A stretch of DNA of 64,000 nucleotides, taken from contig NZ_JAINZO010000003.1 of assembly GCF_020179605.1 (NCBI RefSeq), forward strand, positions 1 to 64,000. Direction: 5' to 3'. This DNA comes from Geomonas agri. GTDB taxonomy: Bacteria > Desulfobacterota > Desulfuromonadia > Geobacterales > Geobacteraceae. The notes under the pieces were generated by a model. It was not told where the DNA came from. It was given only the letters and a program-made list of their open reading frames with translations, and did not search any database. The first letter of the stretch is position 1. Each line of letters starts with the position of its first letter. Both the position numbers and the translations under genes were made by a program. This document shows positions 1 to 19,072 of the stretch, piece by piece.

Positions 1-1127
1 CGCAGACCTTCGTCCATTGCGATCGGGGTGATCAGGTTCACGGTTACCGAGACGTTGTCGCCCGGCATAACCATCTCGACACCGGCCTCGAGGTCAACCA
101 CGCCGGTAACGTCGGTGGTCCTGAAGTAGAACTGCGGACGGTAGCCGTTGAAGAACGGGGTGTGACGGCCGCCCTCTTCCTTGGACAGGATGTAGGCTTC
201 GGCTTTGAACTTGGTGTGCGGGGTGATGGAGCCCGGCTTGGCAAGAACCTGGCCACGCTCGATCTCCTCACGCTTCACGCCGCGCAGCAGCGCGCCGATG
301 TTGTCGCCAGCGCGGCCTTCGTCGAGGAGCTTACGGAACATCTCGACGCCGGTAACGGTGGTCTTGGTGGTAGCTTTGATGCCGACGATCTCGACTTCCT
401 CGCCGACCTTCACGATGCCACGCTCAACACGACCGGTAGCAACGGTACCACGACCGGAGATGGAGAACACGTCCTCGACCGGCATGAGGAACGGCTTGTC
501 GATAGCGCGCTGCGGCTCCGGGATGTAGGCGTCGACGGCGTCCATCAGCTTCATGATGGCCTGCTCGCCCAGCTCGCCTGCATCGCCCTCGAGGCCTTTC
601 AGAGCGGACCCCTTGATGATCGGGATATCGTCGCCCGGGAAGTCGTAGGAGGAGAGGAGTTCGCGAACTTCCAGCTCGACCAGCTCGAGGAGCTCCTCGT
701 CGTCCACCATGTCGGCCTTGTTCAGGAACACGACGATGTAGGGGACGCCAACCTGACGTGCAAGCAGGATGTGCTCGCGGGTCTGCGGCATCGGGCCGTC
801 AGCTGCGGAAACAACCAGGATCGCGCCGTCCATCTGCGCTGCACCGGTGATCATGTTCTTTACGTAGTCGGCGTGGCCCGGGCAGTCGACGTGAGCGTAG
901 TGACGCTTGTCGGTCTCGTACTCGACGTGTGCGGTAGCGATGGTGATACCACGCTCACGCTCTTCCGGTGCGTTGTCGATCTGGTCGAACGCCTTGAACT
1001 CAGCCTGGCCTTTGCCGGCGAGCACCTTGGTGATCGCTGCGGTCAGGGTGGTTTTGCCGTGGTCGACGTGGCCGATGGTACCGATGTTTACATGCGGCTT
1101 GGTTCTTTCAAATTTAGCTTTTGCCAT
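1..1127 (-). CDS. tuf: Elongation factor Tu, copy 1 (3' end cut by window)
   Basis: EF-Tu brings aminoacyl-tRNA to the ribosome as a GTP complex. The ATG lies at 1125-1127 behind a GGAGG-type site. The first residues, [20 protein letters not shown], lead into the P-loop GHVDHGKT at residues 19-26. DCPG (81-84) and NKAD (136-139) follow. The complete second copy in this window is 396 residues, and alignment shows that 64 nt of the 3' end lie beyond base 1. It is the last visible gene of the str operon (rpsL-rpsG-fusA-tuf), 34 nt after fusA. Outside the 5' ~230 nt the two copies look identical at the DNA level. Confidence 0.97.
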   Translation of the reverse strand, partial: MAKAKFERTKPHVNIGTIGHVDHGKTTLTAAITKVLAGKGQAEFKAFDQIDNAPEERERGITIATAHVEYETDKRHYAHVDCPGHADYVKNMITGAAQMDGAILVVSAADGPMPQTREHILLARQVGVPYIVVFLNKADMVDDEELLELVELEVRELLSSYDFPGDDIPIIKGSALKGLEGDAGELGEQAIMKLMDAVDAYIPEPQRAIDKPFLMPVEDVFSISGRGTVATGRVERGIVKVGEEVEIVGIKATTKTTVTGVEMFRKLLDEGRAGDNIGALLRGVKREEIERGQVLAKPGSITPHTKFKAEAYILSKEEGGRHTPFFNGYRPQFYFRTTDVTGVVDLEAGVEMVMPGDNVSVTVNLITPIAMDEGL

Positions 1128-1161
1128 TTCGGAATCCTCCTAGTAGGGAAATTGGATTAAT

Positions 1162-3240
<2,079 letters not shown>

Positions 3241-3290
3241 TTACTGTTCCTCCGAGTTGCTTTCTAAGCCTTAATGGGTGCCGCCGTGAA

Positions 3291-3761
3291 CTACCAGCGG
3301 TAATGGGCGAAGGCGCGGTTCGCCTCGGCCATCTTGTGGGTATCCTCACGCTTCTTGACCGCGGAACCGCGGTTGTTGTACGCGTCGAGGATCTCGCCGG
3401 CGAGCTTGTCGGTGACAGTCTTCTCGCTACGGGCGTTGGAGTACTTCACCAGCCAGCGCATAGCCAGGGACATGCGACGCTCCGGACGGACTTCGACCGG
3501 AACCTGGTAGGTGGAGCCGCCGACCCTGCGGGACTTGACTTCCAGCATCGGCTTGATGTTGTCCAGGCACTTCTTGAGCACCTTGACCGGCTCGTCGCCA
3601 GCCTTGCCGGCCGCGATCTCGAGGGCACCGTAGAGAGCTTTCTCGGCGGTGGACTTCTTGCCGTCCAGCATGATTATATTGATCAGCTTGGCAACCACCC
3701 TGTCACCGTATTTCGGATCCGGGAGGATCACCCGCTTTGCTACTTCTCTTCTTCTTGGCAT
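3291..3761 (-). CDS. rpsG: 30S ribosomal protein S7
   Basis: S7 nucleates assembly of the 30S head by binding the 3' major domain of 16S rRNA. The 156-residue length is the family standard. The N-terminus [20 protein letters not shown] and the C-terminal NRAFAHYRW are diagnostic. It is the second gene of the str operon, 52 nt after rpsL and 50 nt before fusA. In E. coli S7 represses its own operon; no comparable site could be assigned here from sequence alone. Confidence 0.98.
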   Translation of the reverse strand: MPRRREVAKRVILPDPKYGDRVVAKLINIIMLDGKKSTAEKALYGALEIAAGKAGDEPVKVLKKCLDNIKPMLEVKSRRVGGSTYQVPVEVRPERRMSLAMRWLVKYSNARSEKTVTDKLAGEILDAYNNRGSAVKKREDTHKMAEANRAFAHYRW

Positions 3762-3813
3762 GTCTTAACCTCTCACTTAAAATCGGTTACTTGGGTCTTT
3801 TTGCACCGTACGG

Positions 3814-4185
3814 TTACTTGGGCCTTTTCGCACCGTACTTGGAACGGCTCTTCATACGACCCTTGACGCCGACAGAGTCGAGCGTGCCGCGGACGATGTG
3901 GTAACGAACACCCGGAAGGTCCTTTACCCTGCCGCCCCTGATCAGGACAACGGAGTGTTCCTGGAGGTTGTGACCAACACCCGGAATGTAGGAGGTAACC
4001 TCGACGCCGTTGGTAAGCCTAACCCTGGCGACTTTACGAAGCGCAGAGTTCGGTTTCTTCGGGGTTGTGGTGTAAACCCTGGTGCAAACGCCCCTCTTCT
4101 GCGGGCAGCTCCTGAGTGCCGGAGCAGTGGATTTTTCACCCTTTGACTCCCGACCGTGACGAATAAGCTGATTAATAGTTGGCAT
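3814..4185 (-). CDS. rpsL: 30S ribosomal protein S12
   Basis: S12 sits at the decoding centre and controls proofreading. The 123-residue protein carries [12 protein letters not shown] (residues 40-51), the [10 protein letters not shown] loop and KDLPGVRYH. The lysines and KDLPGVR segment that change in streptomycin-resistant mutants are wild-type, so the allele should be of the sensitive type (inference). The ATG at 4183-4185 follows a GAGAGGA site. It is the first gene of the str operon and has its own near-consensus promoter at 4245-4273. Confidence 0.98.
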   Translation of the reverse strand: MPTINQLIRHGRESKGEKSTAPALRSCPQKRGVCTRVYTTTPKKPNSALRKVARVRLTNGVEVTSYIPGVGHNLQEHSVVLIRGGRVKDLPGVRYHIVRGTLDSVGVKGRMKSRSKYGAKRPK

Positions 4186-4244
4186 ACATTCCTCTCACGC
4201 GTTTCTTCTCCACGCACAGACGTACCCCGCGCGCGGAAGCGACG

Positions 4245-4273
4245 AAAATAGCAACAACGTACGTGCTTGTCAA
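4245..4273 (-). promoter_or_regulatory. Sigma-70-type promoter of the str operon
   Basis: On the minus strand, TTGACA (4268-4273) is separated by exactly 17 nt from TATTTT (4245-4250). The predicted start, near 4238, is about 50 nt upstream of the rpsL ATG. The promoter follows the rpoC downstream hairpin, so str genes can be transcribed independently of the rpo operon. Confidence 0.8.
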
Positions 4274-4297
4274 GTTTTATTTGATAAAAGTGAGACG

Positions 4298-4335
4298 CCG
4301 GCCAGTGAAGCGAGGAACCCGCTCTCACTGGCCGG
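4298..4335 (-). terminator. Hairpin between rpoC and rpsL
   Basis: Directly after the rpoC stop an 11-bp stem, CCGGCCAGTGA with TCACTGGCCGG, is extended inward by AGCG/CGCT around a short loop. The T-tract after it is weak (CTTTTATC). It is therefore either an inefficient terminator or an RNA processing or stability structure separating the rpo and str units. Confidence 0.6.
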
Positions 4336-4343
4336 ATACTGGA

Positions 4344-8489
<4,146 letters not shown>

Positions 8490-8548
8490 AGTATTTTCCT
8501 CCTTGGCGGTAGGAGTTACGTTATCTGTTTCAAGCAGTTCGTCGGACA

Positions 8549-8591
8549 GTCTGACCGGTCGGACTAGTCAGGCTAGTCGGACCGGTCAGAC
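8549..8591 (-). repeat. 9-bp-period tandem palindrome between rpoB and rpoC
   Basis: This is a 43-nt block of four units of the form GACYRGTCR (for example GACCGGTCG, GACTAGTCA). The whole block is also an inverted repeat: the outer 19 nt on each side are complementary with one mismatch, around a 5-nt loop. It starts about 8 nt after the rpoB stop. Transcribed, it would form a stable hairpin between the two cistrons. There is no T-tract, so it is not a standard terminator. Confidence 0.85.
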
Positions 8592-8599
8592 AAAGCGTC

Positions 8600-12715
<4,116 letters not shown>

Positions 12716-12823
12716 ATCTTCTCCTTGTGGTGAACGCCTTGGAAGACCTCCACCCCCTTGAATTTCCTGCTGTTCTGGTCGGACGGGGCTGCGGGGTGAA
12801 GCGGCCTCAAACTAAAATAGAAC

Positions 12824-12852
12824 AGCCAAGGCCGCAAAAAGCGACCTTGGCT
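12824..12852 (-). terminator. Attenuator-like hairpin between rplL and rpoB
   Basis: The minus strand reads AGCCAAGG.CGC, TTTTT loop, GCG.CCTTGGCT, then GTTCTATTTT. The stem is about 11 bp with one internal mismatch, followed by a broken T-tract. Its position matches the partial terminator between rplL and rpoB of E. coli that lowers rpoBC relative to rplJL. Confidence 0.75.
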
Positions 12853-12877
12853 TTGGTAAAGATCGGTGCGAAGCTGC

Positions 12878-13258
12878 TTACTTAACTTCCACTTCTGCGC
12901 CAGCCTCGACCAGCTGCTTCTGTGCGTCGGCAGCTTCTTCTTTGGAGATGCCAGTCTTGACCGGCTGCGGAGCGCCGTCGACCAGGTCCTTGGCTTCTTT
13001 GAGGCCCAGGGAGGTCAGGCCGCGAACGACCTTGATGACGCCGATCTTGTTGGCGCCAGCGGACTTCAGGATGACGTCGAACTCGGTCTTCTCTTCAGCA
13101 GCTTCAGCCGGGCCAGCAGCCGGGCCAGCAGCAGCGACAGCAACCGGAGCGGCTGCGGAAACGCCGAACTTCTCCTCGAGCTCTTTCACGAGGCCAGCAA
13201 GTTCGAGGACGGACATGTTCTCAATGAAGCTGATTACTTCTTCTTTGGTGATAGCCAT
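12878..13258 (-). CDS. rplL: 50S ribosomal protein L7/L12
   Basis: This acidic stalk protein recruits translational GTPases. Its 126 residues divide into an N-terminal dimerisation helix region ([20 protein letters not shown]), an alanine/glycine/proline-rich hinge near residues 35-55, and a C-terminal domain with [20 protein letters not shown]. It lies 60 nt after rplJ, the standard partner gene. Confidence 0.98.
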   Translation of the reverse strand: MAITKEEVISFIENMSVLELAGLVKELEEKFGVSAAAPVAVAAAGPAAGPAEAAEEKTEFDVILKSAGANKIGVIKVVRGLTSLGLKEAKDLVDGAPQPVKTGISKEEAADAQKQLVEAGAEVEVK

Positions 13259-13318
13259 TTCTTTCTCCTCCAGAGAATATTGTTAGATGTTTAAAGCGAA
13301 AATTGTTGGTGACTGCGA

Positions 13319-13840
13319 CTAGGCAGCCTTCTGGATCCTGATCTGCTCCAGCGCGCGTACGAAACCGCCCGGGACAGCCGCGAGAACGCGTACGAAGTTG
13401 CTTGCCGGTGCCTGCATGCTGCCCAGCATCTTGGCGATAAGCACTTCGCGGCTCGGCAGGTCTGCCAGAGCCTGAATCTCAGCCACGTTGATGGTCTTGC
13501 CGGTGAGCACGCCAGCTTTCAAGGTAAACGGGTTAGTGTTTTCCTTGTTGAAGCGGGACAGCACCTTGGCTGCCGCGACGGGATCGTCGTAGCAAAGGGC
13601 GATGGCAGTGGGGCCTGCGTAGTACTGCGACAGACCTTCCTTGTCGGTCCCTTTGGAAGCGATCTCGAGCAGGGTGTTCTTGACGACTTTGTACTCCGCG
13701 TTGGCTTTCCTGAGCTCGTTTCTGAGCTCGGTGGCCTGGCCGACGTTCATCCCGCGGAAATCCGCGAGGAATACCGCCTGCGCCCTCTGGAGCTTGTCGT
13801 GCATCTCGGCAACAAGTTCTTGCTTGTTTTCCTTATTCAA
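13319..13840 (-). CDS. rplJ: 50S ribosomal protein L10
   Basis: L10 anchors L7/L12 dimers on the ribosome and is the usual autogenous repressor of rplJL. It has 173 residues. The start appears to be TTG at 13838-13840: a strong AAAGGAGG site lies 7 nt upstream, and [20 protein letters not shown] is the family N-terminus. A rare start codon fits tight translational control. The 182-nt leader from rplA is listed separately. Confidence 0.97.
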   Translation of the reverse strand: MNKENKQELVAEMHDKLQRAQAVFLADFRGMNVGQATELRNELRKANAEYKVVKNTLLEIASKGTDKEGLSQYYAGPTAIALCYDDPVAAAKVLSRFNKENTNPFTLKAGVLTGKTINVAEIQALADLPSREVLIAKMLGSMQAPASNFVRVLAAVPGGFVRALEQIRIQKAA

Positions 13841-14022
13841 GCGCCTTCCTCCTTTCTTTTGGTATACGGGTACGGAACCCCGCCAAAGTCAGGAAGTTGC
13901 GGAACATGCTTTTTCGCGCAACATCTGCAAGTCTCGGTTGGCCGCCTGGAAGCGTTTAAGCGCCGACGATGCTACTGGCACACCCACTGTCTTTGACTTT
14001 GGCTTTACAGCGATACTGCTCT
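13841..14022 (-). promoter_or_regulatory. Probable L10 leader upstream of rplJ
   Basis: An untranslated 182-nt stretch separates rplA from rplJ, while other gaps in this group are 22-64 nt. Its place and length match the ribosomal L10 leader bound by the L10-L12 complex. I did not fold it in full or prove the kink-turn, so the call rests on context. Confidence 0.6.
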
Positions 14023-14724
14023 TTATTTCAAGACCGCGCTGATGTCAGCGAGATCGATGGTGACGCCCGGGCCCATGGTGGAGGACACGGAGACCTTCTT
14101 CATGTAGGTGCCCTTGGCGGCAGCCGGCTTCGCCTTCTGGAGGGCTTCCACCAGGGCGACGACGTTCTGCTTCAGGGTTTCTGCGGTGAAGGAAACCTTG
14201 CCTACCGGAGCGTGGATGATACCGGCCTTCTCGACGCGGAACTCAACCTTACCGGACTTGGACTCCTTGATGGCGCGAGCCAGGTCGAAGGTAACGGTTC
14301 CGACCTTCGGGTTCGGCATCAGGCCGCGGGGACCGAGGAGCTTACCGATCTTACCGACCACACCCATCATGTCCGGGGTAGCGATGGCGGTGTCAAACTC
14401 GAACCACCCTTCCTGGATCTTGGCGACCAGGTCGTCGGCACCGACGTAATCAGCACCGGCCTCGCGGGCCTCCTTCTCCTTCTCGCCTTTGGCGAAGACC
14501 AAGACGCGCACGTCCTTGCCGAGACCGTTGGGGAGCACGACGGCGCCGCGGACCATCTGGTCGGCGTGACGCGGGTCAACGCCCAGCTTCACCACCAGGT
14601 CGACAGTCTCGTCGAACTTCGCATAAGCCGCGCTCTTCACGAGCTCAAGGCCGTCGGTCAGGGGATAGGTTTTGGTCCTGTCGACCTTGGCGCGAGCCTC
14701 TTTAAGCTTTTTTGTCATAGACAT
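14023..14724 (-). CDS. rplA: 50S ribosomal protein L1
   Basis: L1 forms the mobile stalk near the E site. Its 233 residues carry [20 protein letters not shown] near the N-terminus and [15 protein letters not shown] in the centre, both diagnostic. The ATG at 14722-14724 is followed two codons later by a second in-frame ATG (14718); either could be used. It follows rplK by 22 nt, the conserved L11 operon. Confidence 0.98.
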   Translation of the reverse strand: MSMTKKLKEARAKVDRTKTYPLTDGLELVKSAAYAKFDETVDLVVKLGVDPRHADQMVRGAVVLPNGLGKDVRVLVFAKGEKEKEAREAGADYVGADDLVAKIQEGWFEFDTAIATPDMMGVVGKIGKLLGPRGLMPNPKVGTVTFDLARAIKESKSGKVEFRVEKAGIIHAPVGKVSFTAETLKQNVVALVEALQKAKPAAAKGTYMKKVSVSSTMGPGVTIDLADISAVLK

Positions 14725-14746
14725 TTCTGATAACCCTCTCTTTAAC

Positions 14747-15169
14747 TTAAGCTATTTCAACGCCCATGCTGCGCGCGGTACCTTCAATGGTCTTCATGGC
14801 AGCCTCAAGGCTCGCGGCATTGAGGTCGGGCATCTTCTTCGTAGCGATCTCGCGGACCTGCTCCTTGGTCAGCTTGCCCACCTTGGTCTTGTTGGGGGTA
14901 GCGGAACCGCTCTGGAGGCCGAGAGCTTTCTTGATGAGGACCGGAGCCGGCGGGGTCTTGGTGATGAAGGTGAAGGACCTGTCAGCGTAGACAGTGATGA
15001 CGACCGGGGTGATGGTCCCTTCGTCCGCCTGGGTCTTCGCATTGAAAGCCTTGCAGAACTCCATGATGTTGACGCCGTGCTGACCGAGTGCGGGACCGAT
15101 CGGAGGAGACGGGTTTGCCTTCCCTGCGGGTACCTGCAGCTTTATGTAACCGGTGATCTTTTTCGCCAT
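14747..15169 (-). CDS. rplK: 50S ribosomal protein L11
   Basis: L11 binds the GTPase-associated centre of 23S rRNA. It has 140 residues. The N-terminal proline-rich [20 protein letters not shown] and the C-terminal [10 protein letters not shown] are characteristic. The start follows an AGGAG site. It lies 63 nt after nusG. Confidence 0.98.
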   Translation of the reverse strand: MAKKITGYIKLQVPAGKANPSPPIGPALGQHGVNIMEFCKAFNAKTQADEGTITPVVITVYADRSFTFITKTPPAPVLIKKALGLQSGSATPNKTKVGKLTKEQVREIATKKMPDLNAASLEAAMKTIEGTARSMGVEIA

Positions 15170-15232
15170 TTTCCTACTCCTTTTTCATTCCTTCGAACTG
15201 CCTGAAGCTTCTTATCGGCAACAGTGGTTTCC

Positions 15233-15760
15233 CTACTGCTTTTCTACCTGCATAAATTCGAGCTCGACCGGGGTCGCGCGCCCGAAGATGCTGACCATGA
15301 CCTTGAGTTTCCCCTTGTCCGGCTTGACGTCCTCGACCACACCCGAGAAGTTGAGGAAGGGACCGTCGATGACCCTGACCGTCTCGCCCACTTCGAAGAG
15401 GACCTTGGGACGGGGCTTTTCGGCTCCCTCTTCCATCCTCTTGGTGATCTTGTTGACTTCGTCGTCCGGGATCGGGAAGGGATTATTGCCACCGACGAAC
15501 CCGGTTACCTTCGCGGTCTCCTTGACCACGTGCCAGGTGTCGTCGTTCAGTTCCATGTTCACCAGGATGTATCCGGGGAAGAACTTCCTGGAAGAAGTCT
15601 TCTTCTCCCCCTTCTTAAGTTCGACGACGGTTTCGCACGGGATCAGGATCTCGCCGAAGAACTCCTCCATCTCGAGGTTCTTGATGCGCTCTGCCAGAGA
15701 GAGCCGCACCTTGTTCTCGAAACCGGAGTAGGTATGTACGCCGTACCATTTGTGTGCCAT
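15233..15760 (-). CDS. nusG: Transcription termination/antitermination factor NusG
   Basis: NusG binds RNA polymerase and couples it to Rho or to the ribosome. It has 175 residues. The N-terminal NGN domain includes [15 protein letters not shown] and [10 protein letters not shown]. The C-terminal KOW domain includes [20 protein letters not shown]. It is 12 nt after secE, the near-universal bacterial pairing. Confidence 0.98.
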   Translation of the reverse strand: MAHKWYGVHTYSGFENKVRLSLAERIKNLEMEEFFGEILIPCETVVELKKGEKKTSSRKFFPGYILVNMELNDDTWHVVKETAKVTGFVGGNNPFPIPDDEVNKITKRMEEGAEKPRPKVLFEVGETVRVIDGPFLNFSGVVEDVKPDKGKLKVMVSIFGRATPVELEFMQVEKQ

Positions 15761-15772
15761 TTGATGAGTCCT

Positions 15773-15958
15773 CTAGCGGAGAATCGACTTGATGAGCTTA
15801 GTAAGGACCACGTCGCAGACGCCAAGGTAAAGTGAGATGATCACGATGATGACGACAACCACCTGAGCAGTAGAGAAGGTCTCTTTACGCGTCGGCCAAG
15901 TCACCTTGGCAAGCTCCGCCTGTACATCCTCGAAAAAAGTCTTGGCTTTCGCGAGCAC
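15773..15958 (-). CDS. secE: Protein translocase subunit SecE
   Basis: SecE is the small essential subunit of the SecYEG channel. The 61-residue form has one membrane helix (about residues 30-52) after the conserved amphipathic segment ELAKVTWPTRKETF. The start is GTG at 15956-15958 behind a GGGGAG site. It lies between tRNA-Trp and nusG. Confidence 0.96.
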   Translation of the reverse strand: MLAKAKTFFEDVQAELAKVTWPTRKETFSTAQVVVVIIVIISLYLGVCDVVLTKLIKSILR

Positions 15959-15991
15959 TTGTCACTCCCCACTTCGTGAAGATAAAAAAAA

Positions 15992-16068
15992 TGGCAGGCC
16001 AGGAGGGATTCGAACCCCCAACACCCGGTTTTGGAGACCGGTGCTCTAGCCGTTAGAGCTACTGGCCT
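15992..16068 (-). tRNA. tRNA-Trp (CCA anticodon)
   Basis: A full cloverleaf is visible: acceptor AGGCCAG/CTGGCCT, D stem GCTC/GAGC, anticodon loop with CCA, TTCGAAT T-loop, and a genome-encoded 3' CCA. It is 77 nt and sits between rpmG and secE as in many bacteria. Confidence 0.97.
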
Positions 16069-16076
16069 GCGGCGGA

Positions 16077-16100
16077 GGTTCCCGGACAGTTCCGGGAACC
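16077..16100 (-). other. Hairpin between rpmG and tRNA-Trp
   Basis: This is a perfect 10-bp inverted repeat, GGTTCCCGGA/TCCGGGAACC, with a 4-nt loop, 9 nt upstream of the tRNA 5' end and just after rpmG. No T-run follows, so it is more likely a processing or stability element than a terminator. Confidence 0.6.
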
Positions 16101-16110
16101 CCAAATCAAA

Positions 16111-16263
16111 CTATTTGGTTTCCTTGTGCGGCGTGTGCTTCTGGCAGAAGCGGCAGTACTTGTTGAACTCCAGCTTCTGAGGCGTATTCTTCTTGTTCTT
16201 CGTGGTGGTATAGTTACGCTGTTTGCACTCGGTGCACCCAAGGGTGATGATGTCTCTAGGCAT
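16111..16263 (-). CDS. rpmG: 50S ribosomal protein L33
   Basis: This is a 50-residue ribosomal protein beginning [20 protein letters not shown] and ending [10 protein letters not shown]. It has two CxxC pairs (C10/C13 and C37/C40), so it is the zinc-binding C+ type. It lies 68 nt after tuf and 42 nt before tRNA-Trp, the standard arrangement. Confidence 0.96.
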   Translation of the reverse strand: MPRDIITLGCTECKQRNYTTTKNKKNTPQKLEFNKYCRFCQKHTPHKETK

Positions 16264-16331
16264 TTTCTTTCGTCCTTTTCAAACTATTTTCGTGTCCCAA
16301 TCCTTCCGGAACTCAAAGGCCCCGTCAGGTC

Positions 16332-17522
16332 CTACTCGATGATGGAGGCAACGACACCTGCACCGACGGTGCGGCCGCCTTCGCGGATTGCGAAGCGCAG
16401 ACCTTCGTCCATTGCGATCGGGGTGATCAGGTTCACGGTTACCGAGACGTTGTCGCCCGGCATAACCATCTCGACACCGGCCTCGAGGTCAACCACGCCG
16501 GTAACGTCGGTGGTCCTGAAGTAGAACTGCGGACGGTAGCCGTTGAAGAACGGGGTGTGACGGCCGCCCTCTTCCTTGGACAGGATGTAGGCTTCGGCTT
16601 TGAACTTGGTGTGCGGGGTGATGGAGCCCGGCTTGGCAAGAACCTGGCCACGCTCGATCTCCTCACGCTTCACGCCGCGCAGCAGCGCGCCGATGTTGTC
16701 GCCAGCGCGGCCTTCGTCGAGGAGCTTACGGAACATCTCGACGCCGGTAACGGTGGTCTTGGTGGTAGCTTTGATGCCGACGATCTCGACTTCCTCGCCG
16801 ACCTTCACGATGCCACGCTCAACACGACCGGTAGCAACGGTACCACGACCGGAGATGGAGAACACGTCCTCGACCGGCATGAGGAACGGCTTGTCGATAG
16901 CGCGCTGCGGCTCCGGGATGTAGGCGTCGACGGCGTCCATCAGCTTCATGATGGCCTGCTCGCCCAGCTCGCCTGCATCGCCCTCGAGGCCTTTCAGAGC
17001 GGACCCCTTGATGATCGGGATATCGTCGCCCGGGAAGTCGTAGGAGGAGAGGAGTTCGCGAACTTCCAGCTCGACCAGCTCGAGGAGCTCCTCGTCGTCC
17101 ACCATGTCGGCCTTGTTCAGGAACACGACGATGTAGGGGACGCCAACCTGACGTGCAAGCAGGATGTGCTCGCGGGTCTGCGGCATCGGGCCGTCAGCTG
17201 CGGAAACAACCAGGATCGCGCCGTCCATCTGCGCTGCACCGGTGATCATGTTCTTTACGTAGTCGGCGTGGCCCGGGCAGTCGACGTGAGCATAGTGACG
17301 CTTGTCGGTCTCGTACTCGACGTGTGCGGTGGCGATGGTGATACCACGCTCACGCTCTTCCGGTGCGTTGTCGATCTGGTCGAACGCCTTGAACTCAGCC
17401 TGGCCTTTGCCGGCGAGCACCTTGGTGATAGCTGCGGTCAGGGTGGTCTTGCCGTGGTCGACGTGACCGATGGTCCCTATGTTCACATGCGGTTTAGTTC
17501 TTTCGAATTTAGCTTTAGCCAT
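16332..17522 (-). CDS. tuf: Elongation factor Tu, copy 2
   Basis: This is a complete 396-residue EF-Tu, with GHVDHGKT at residues 19-26, DCPG at 81-84 and NKAD at 136-139. It is preceded by GGAGG 8 nt before the ATG and follows tRNA-Thr(GGT) by 60 nt, as in the classic tRNA-tufB operon. Its DNA appears identical to copy 1 except for a cluster of silent differences in the first ~230 nt of the coding region, which suggests gene conversion. Confidence 0.98.
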   Translation of the reverse strand: MAKAKFERTKPHVNIGTIGHVDHGKTTLTAAITKVLAGKGQAEFKAFDQIDNAPEERERGITIATAHVEYETDKRHYAHVDCPGHADYVKNMITGAAQMDGAILVVSAADGPMPQTREHILLARQVGVPYIVVFLNKADMVDDEELLELVELEVRELLSSYDFPGDDIPIIKGSALKGLEGDAGELGEQAIMKLMDAVDAYIPEPQRAIDKPFLMPVEDVFSISGRGTVATGRVERGIVKVGEEVEIVGIKATTKTTVTGVEMFRKLLDEGRAGDNIGALLRGVKREEIERGQVLAKPGSITPHTKFKAEAYILSKEEGGRHTPFFNGYRPQFYFRTTDVTGVVDLEAGVEMVMPGDNVSVTVNLITPIAMDEGLRFAIREGGRTVGAGVVASIIE

Positions 17523-17582
17523 GAGGAATCCTCCCTGATGTATCTACTACAGCTGTTATGTGAATGCTTTTTCTAGAAGGGA

Positions 17583-17658
<76 letters not shown>

Positions 17659-17669
17659 GTATTCTTTTT

Positions 17670-17746
17670 TGGAGCGGGAAACGGGACTCGAACCCGCGAC
17701 CCTCAGCTTGGAAGGCTGATGCTCTAGCCAACTGAGCTATTCCCGC
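17670..17746 (-). tRNA. tRNA-Gly (TCC anticodon)
   Basis: 77 nt with encoded CCA. The acceptor is GCGGGAA/TTCCCGC, the anticodon loop is CTTCCAA and the T-loop is TTCGAGT. It lies 11 nt upstream of tRNA-Thr(GGT) in transcription order. Confidence 0.97.
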
Positions 17747-17858
17747 CAATTCCCTGCTCTGAAGTTTTTTGACTCGACTTGCGCTCCACTCAACCAGTAC
17801 CAGCGACCCGCTAAGATCTCCTGATTTGAGCAGATGCTCATCTCATCTGAAGTTTGTA

Positions 17859-17943
17859 TGGTGGAGGGAGGAGGATTCGAACCTCCGAAGTCGATGACGA
17901 CAGATTTACAGTCTGTTCCCTTTGGCCGCTCGGGAATCCCTCC
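17859..17943 (-). tRNA. tRNA-Tyr (GTA anticodon)
   Basis: An 85-nt class II tRNA with a long variable arm. The acceptor is GGAGGGA/TCCCTCC, the anticodon loop is CTGTAAA, and the 3' CCA is encoded. Confidence 0.97.
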
Positions 17944-17974
17944 AGACAGAAGTGGTGCTATTAACTTTTCAATC

Positions 17975-18050
17975 TGGAGCTGACGATGGGACTCGAACCC
18001 GCAACCTGCTGATTACAAGTCAGCTGCTCTACCAATTGAGCTACGCCAGC
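17975..18050 (-). tRNA. tRNA-Thr (TGT anticodon)
   Basis: 76 nt with encoded CCA. The acceptor GCTGGCG/CGTCAGC includes one G-T pair, and the anticodon loop is CTTGTAA. It is the first gene of the tRNA-tuf operon, about 50 nt from the predicted start of transcription. Confidence 0.97.
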
Positions 18051-18480
18051 TGATTCGCTACCATCCGCTACCATTTCGCCGCGCCCTTGTGTTGCGAAGC
18101 GAATCCCTGTTCTAAAGCAAAAGGAGTTCGGTGTCAACATCTTTTTTTCCGCGTGCGAATTTATTTTTCCGAGGGCAACATATACAACTCAATCGTTACA
18201 TAGACTTGCCGCCGGGGCAGGCAAGAAACCGAGACTATAGCAGCAGTTTTTTCTCAATGCAACCTCATTCTTCCATTACGTTGCAACTGCGCCATTTCCC
18301 GCTCCTGCAGGCACCCTCTCCCCGCCGTCCTGACAATGCACGGGTACAGTTCCCCGGCTTTCCAGCAGTTACAGCGGCAATCTCGCGCAATTGTCATGGC
18401 TACAAATCACTTTTCCTGTGTCTGTACTCATTGACCGGGCACCGCTATAGTTGACTCACCTAAAGTAAACGGAGGACGCT
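18051..18480. other. 430-nt intergenic region between divergent units
   Basis: No credible gene is seen. The left part holds the promoter of the tRNA-tuf operon. The rest is comparatively AT-rich and probably carries the control region of the plus-strand DUF2917 gene; I could not assign a convincing promoter for that gene. Confidence 0.6.
18109..18137 (-). promoter_or_regulatory. Promoter of the tRNA-tuf operon
   Basis: The minus strand has a perfect TTGACA (18132-18137), a 17-nt spacer and TAGAAC (18109-18114). The predicted start falls about 50 nt before the first tRNA. No other strong promoter was noticed before the secE genes, so this one may drive tRNAs, tuf, rpmG and the downstream ribosomal genes. 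Confidence 0.78.
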
Positions 18481-18762
18481 ATGGAATGCTCGCTAGGAAA
18501 AGGGGAACTGTTGAGCCTGACGGGGGGAGCGCACGGGCTCATGCTGCGCTGTCTCACCGGAACCATCTGGCTTACCAAGGGAGACGGCAGGGATTACCTC
18601 GTGCGCCGGGGGAACAGCTTTGAGCTGACCAGGGGAGAGTCGGCGCTGATGGAAGCTCTCGAAGCAGCAGAACTGCAGATGAGAGCAGCTGGCGTGATAC
18701 AGGAAAGCAGGTCCGCGCTGGCCGCGCAGCCGGCGGGACCTTTCCTGCCACGCCCCCTCTAG
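18481..18762 (+). CDS. DUF2917 family protein
   Basis: The function is unknown. This 93-residue protein resembles DUF2917, a small predicted beta-rich (cupin-like) family, through the segment GTIWLTKGDGRDYLVRRGNS. A helical stretch (about residues 58-72) and a proline-ending tail follow. No signal peptide or membrane segment is seen. The ATG follows a GGAGG site 6 nt upstream. It converges with a YciI-like gene 8 nt away and has no obvious operon partner. Confidence 0.75.
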   Translation: MECSLGKGELLSLTGGAHGLMLRCLTGTIWLTKGDGRDYLVRRGNSFELTRGESALMEALEAAELQMRAAGVIQESRSALAAQPAGPFLPRPL

Positions 18763-18770
18763 AGAAAATA

Positions 18771-19070
18771 CTACGGGCGAACCGGTGCGTGGGCTTGGTC
18801 GCCGACCACGGTGTACCAGCCGCGCACGGTCCACTTCGCCACCAGCCCGTTCAAGACGTAAGGATCGGCCTTGGCAAACGCCTCCGGCACTTCCGGCGAC
18901 TCCGCCTTGAAGAGGAGGACGGCGCCATCGGCCGGATCGGTGAGAGCACCACCGAGAATCAACTCGCCGCGCTGCGCTGCCTCCCAGGCCAACGCCAGGT
19001 GAGCCCCGCGAAATTCGCCCCTGCGCTCCAGGTAATCCGGAGCGACTTCATACAGCAACAGATAGTGCAT
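18771..19070 (-). CDS. YciI-like protein
   Basis: This 99-residue protein resembles the YciI family, small ferredoxin-fold proteins of largely unknown function. The visible pattern is an N-terminal MHYLLLYEVAPDYLERR strand-helix, a central GELILGGALTDPADGAVLLF, and a C-terminal DPYVLNGLVAKWTVRGW. It is 2 nt downstream of the ygiQ-type gene, so the two are almost certainly co-transcribed. Confidence 0.8.
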   Translation of the reverse strand: MHYLLLYEVAPDYLERRGEFRGAHLALAWEAAQRGELILGGALTDPADGAVLLFKAESPEVPEAFAKADPYVLNGLVAKWTVRGWYTVVGDQAHAPVRP

Positions 19071-19072
19071 GG

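Noticed and set aside
8549..8591. Rho-independent terminator between rpoB and rpoC
   Set aside because: The stem is strong but no T-run follows, and rpoC must be transcribed through it.
16077..16100. Terminator after rpmG
   Set aside because: No T-run, and tRNA-Trp and secE lie directly downstream in the same transcript.
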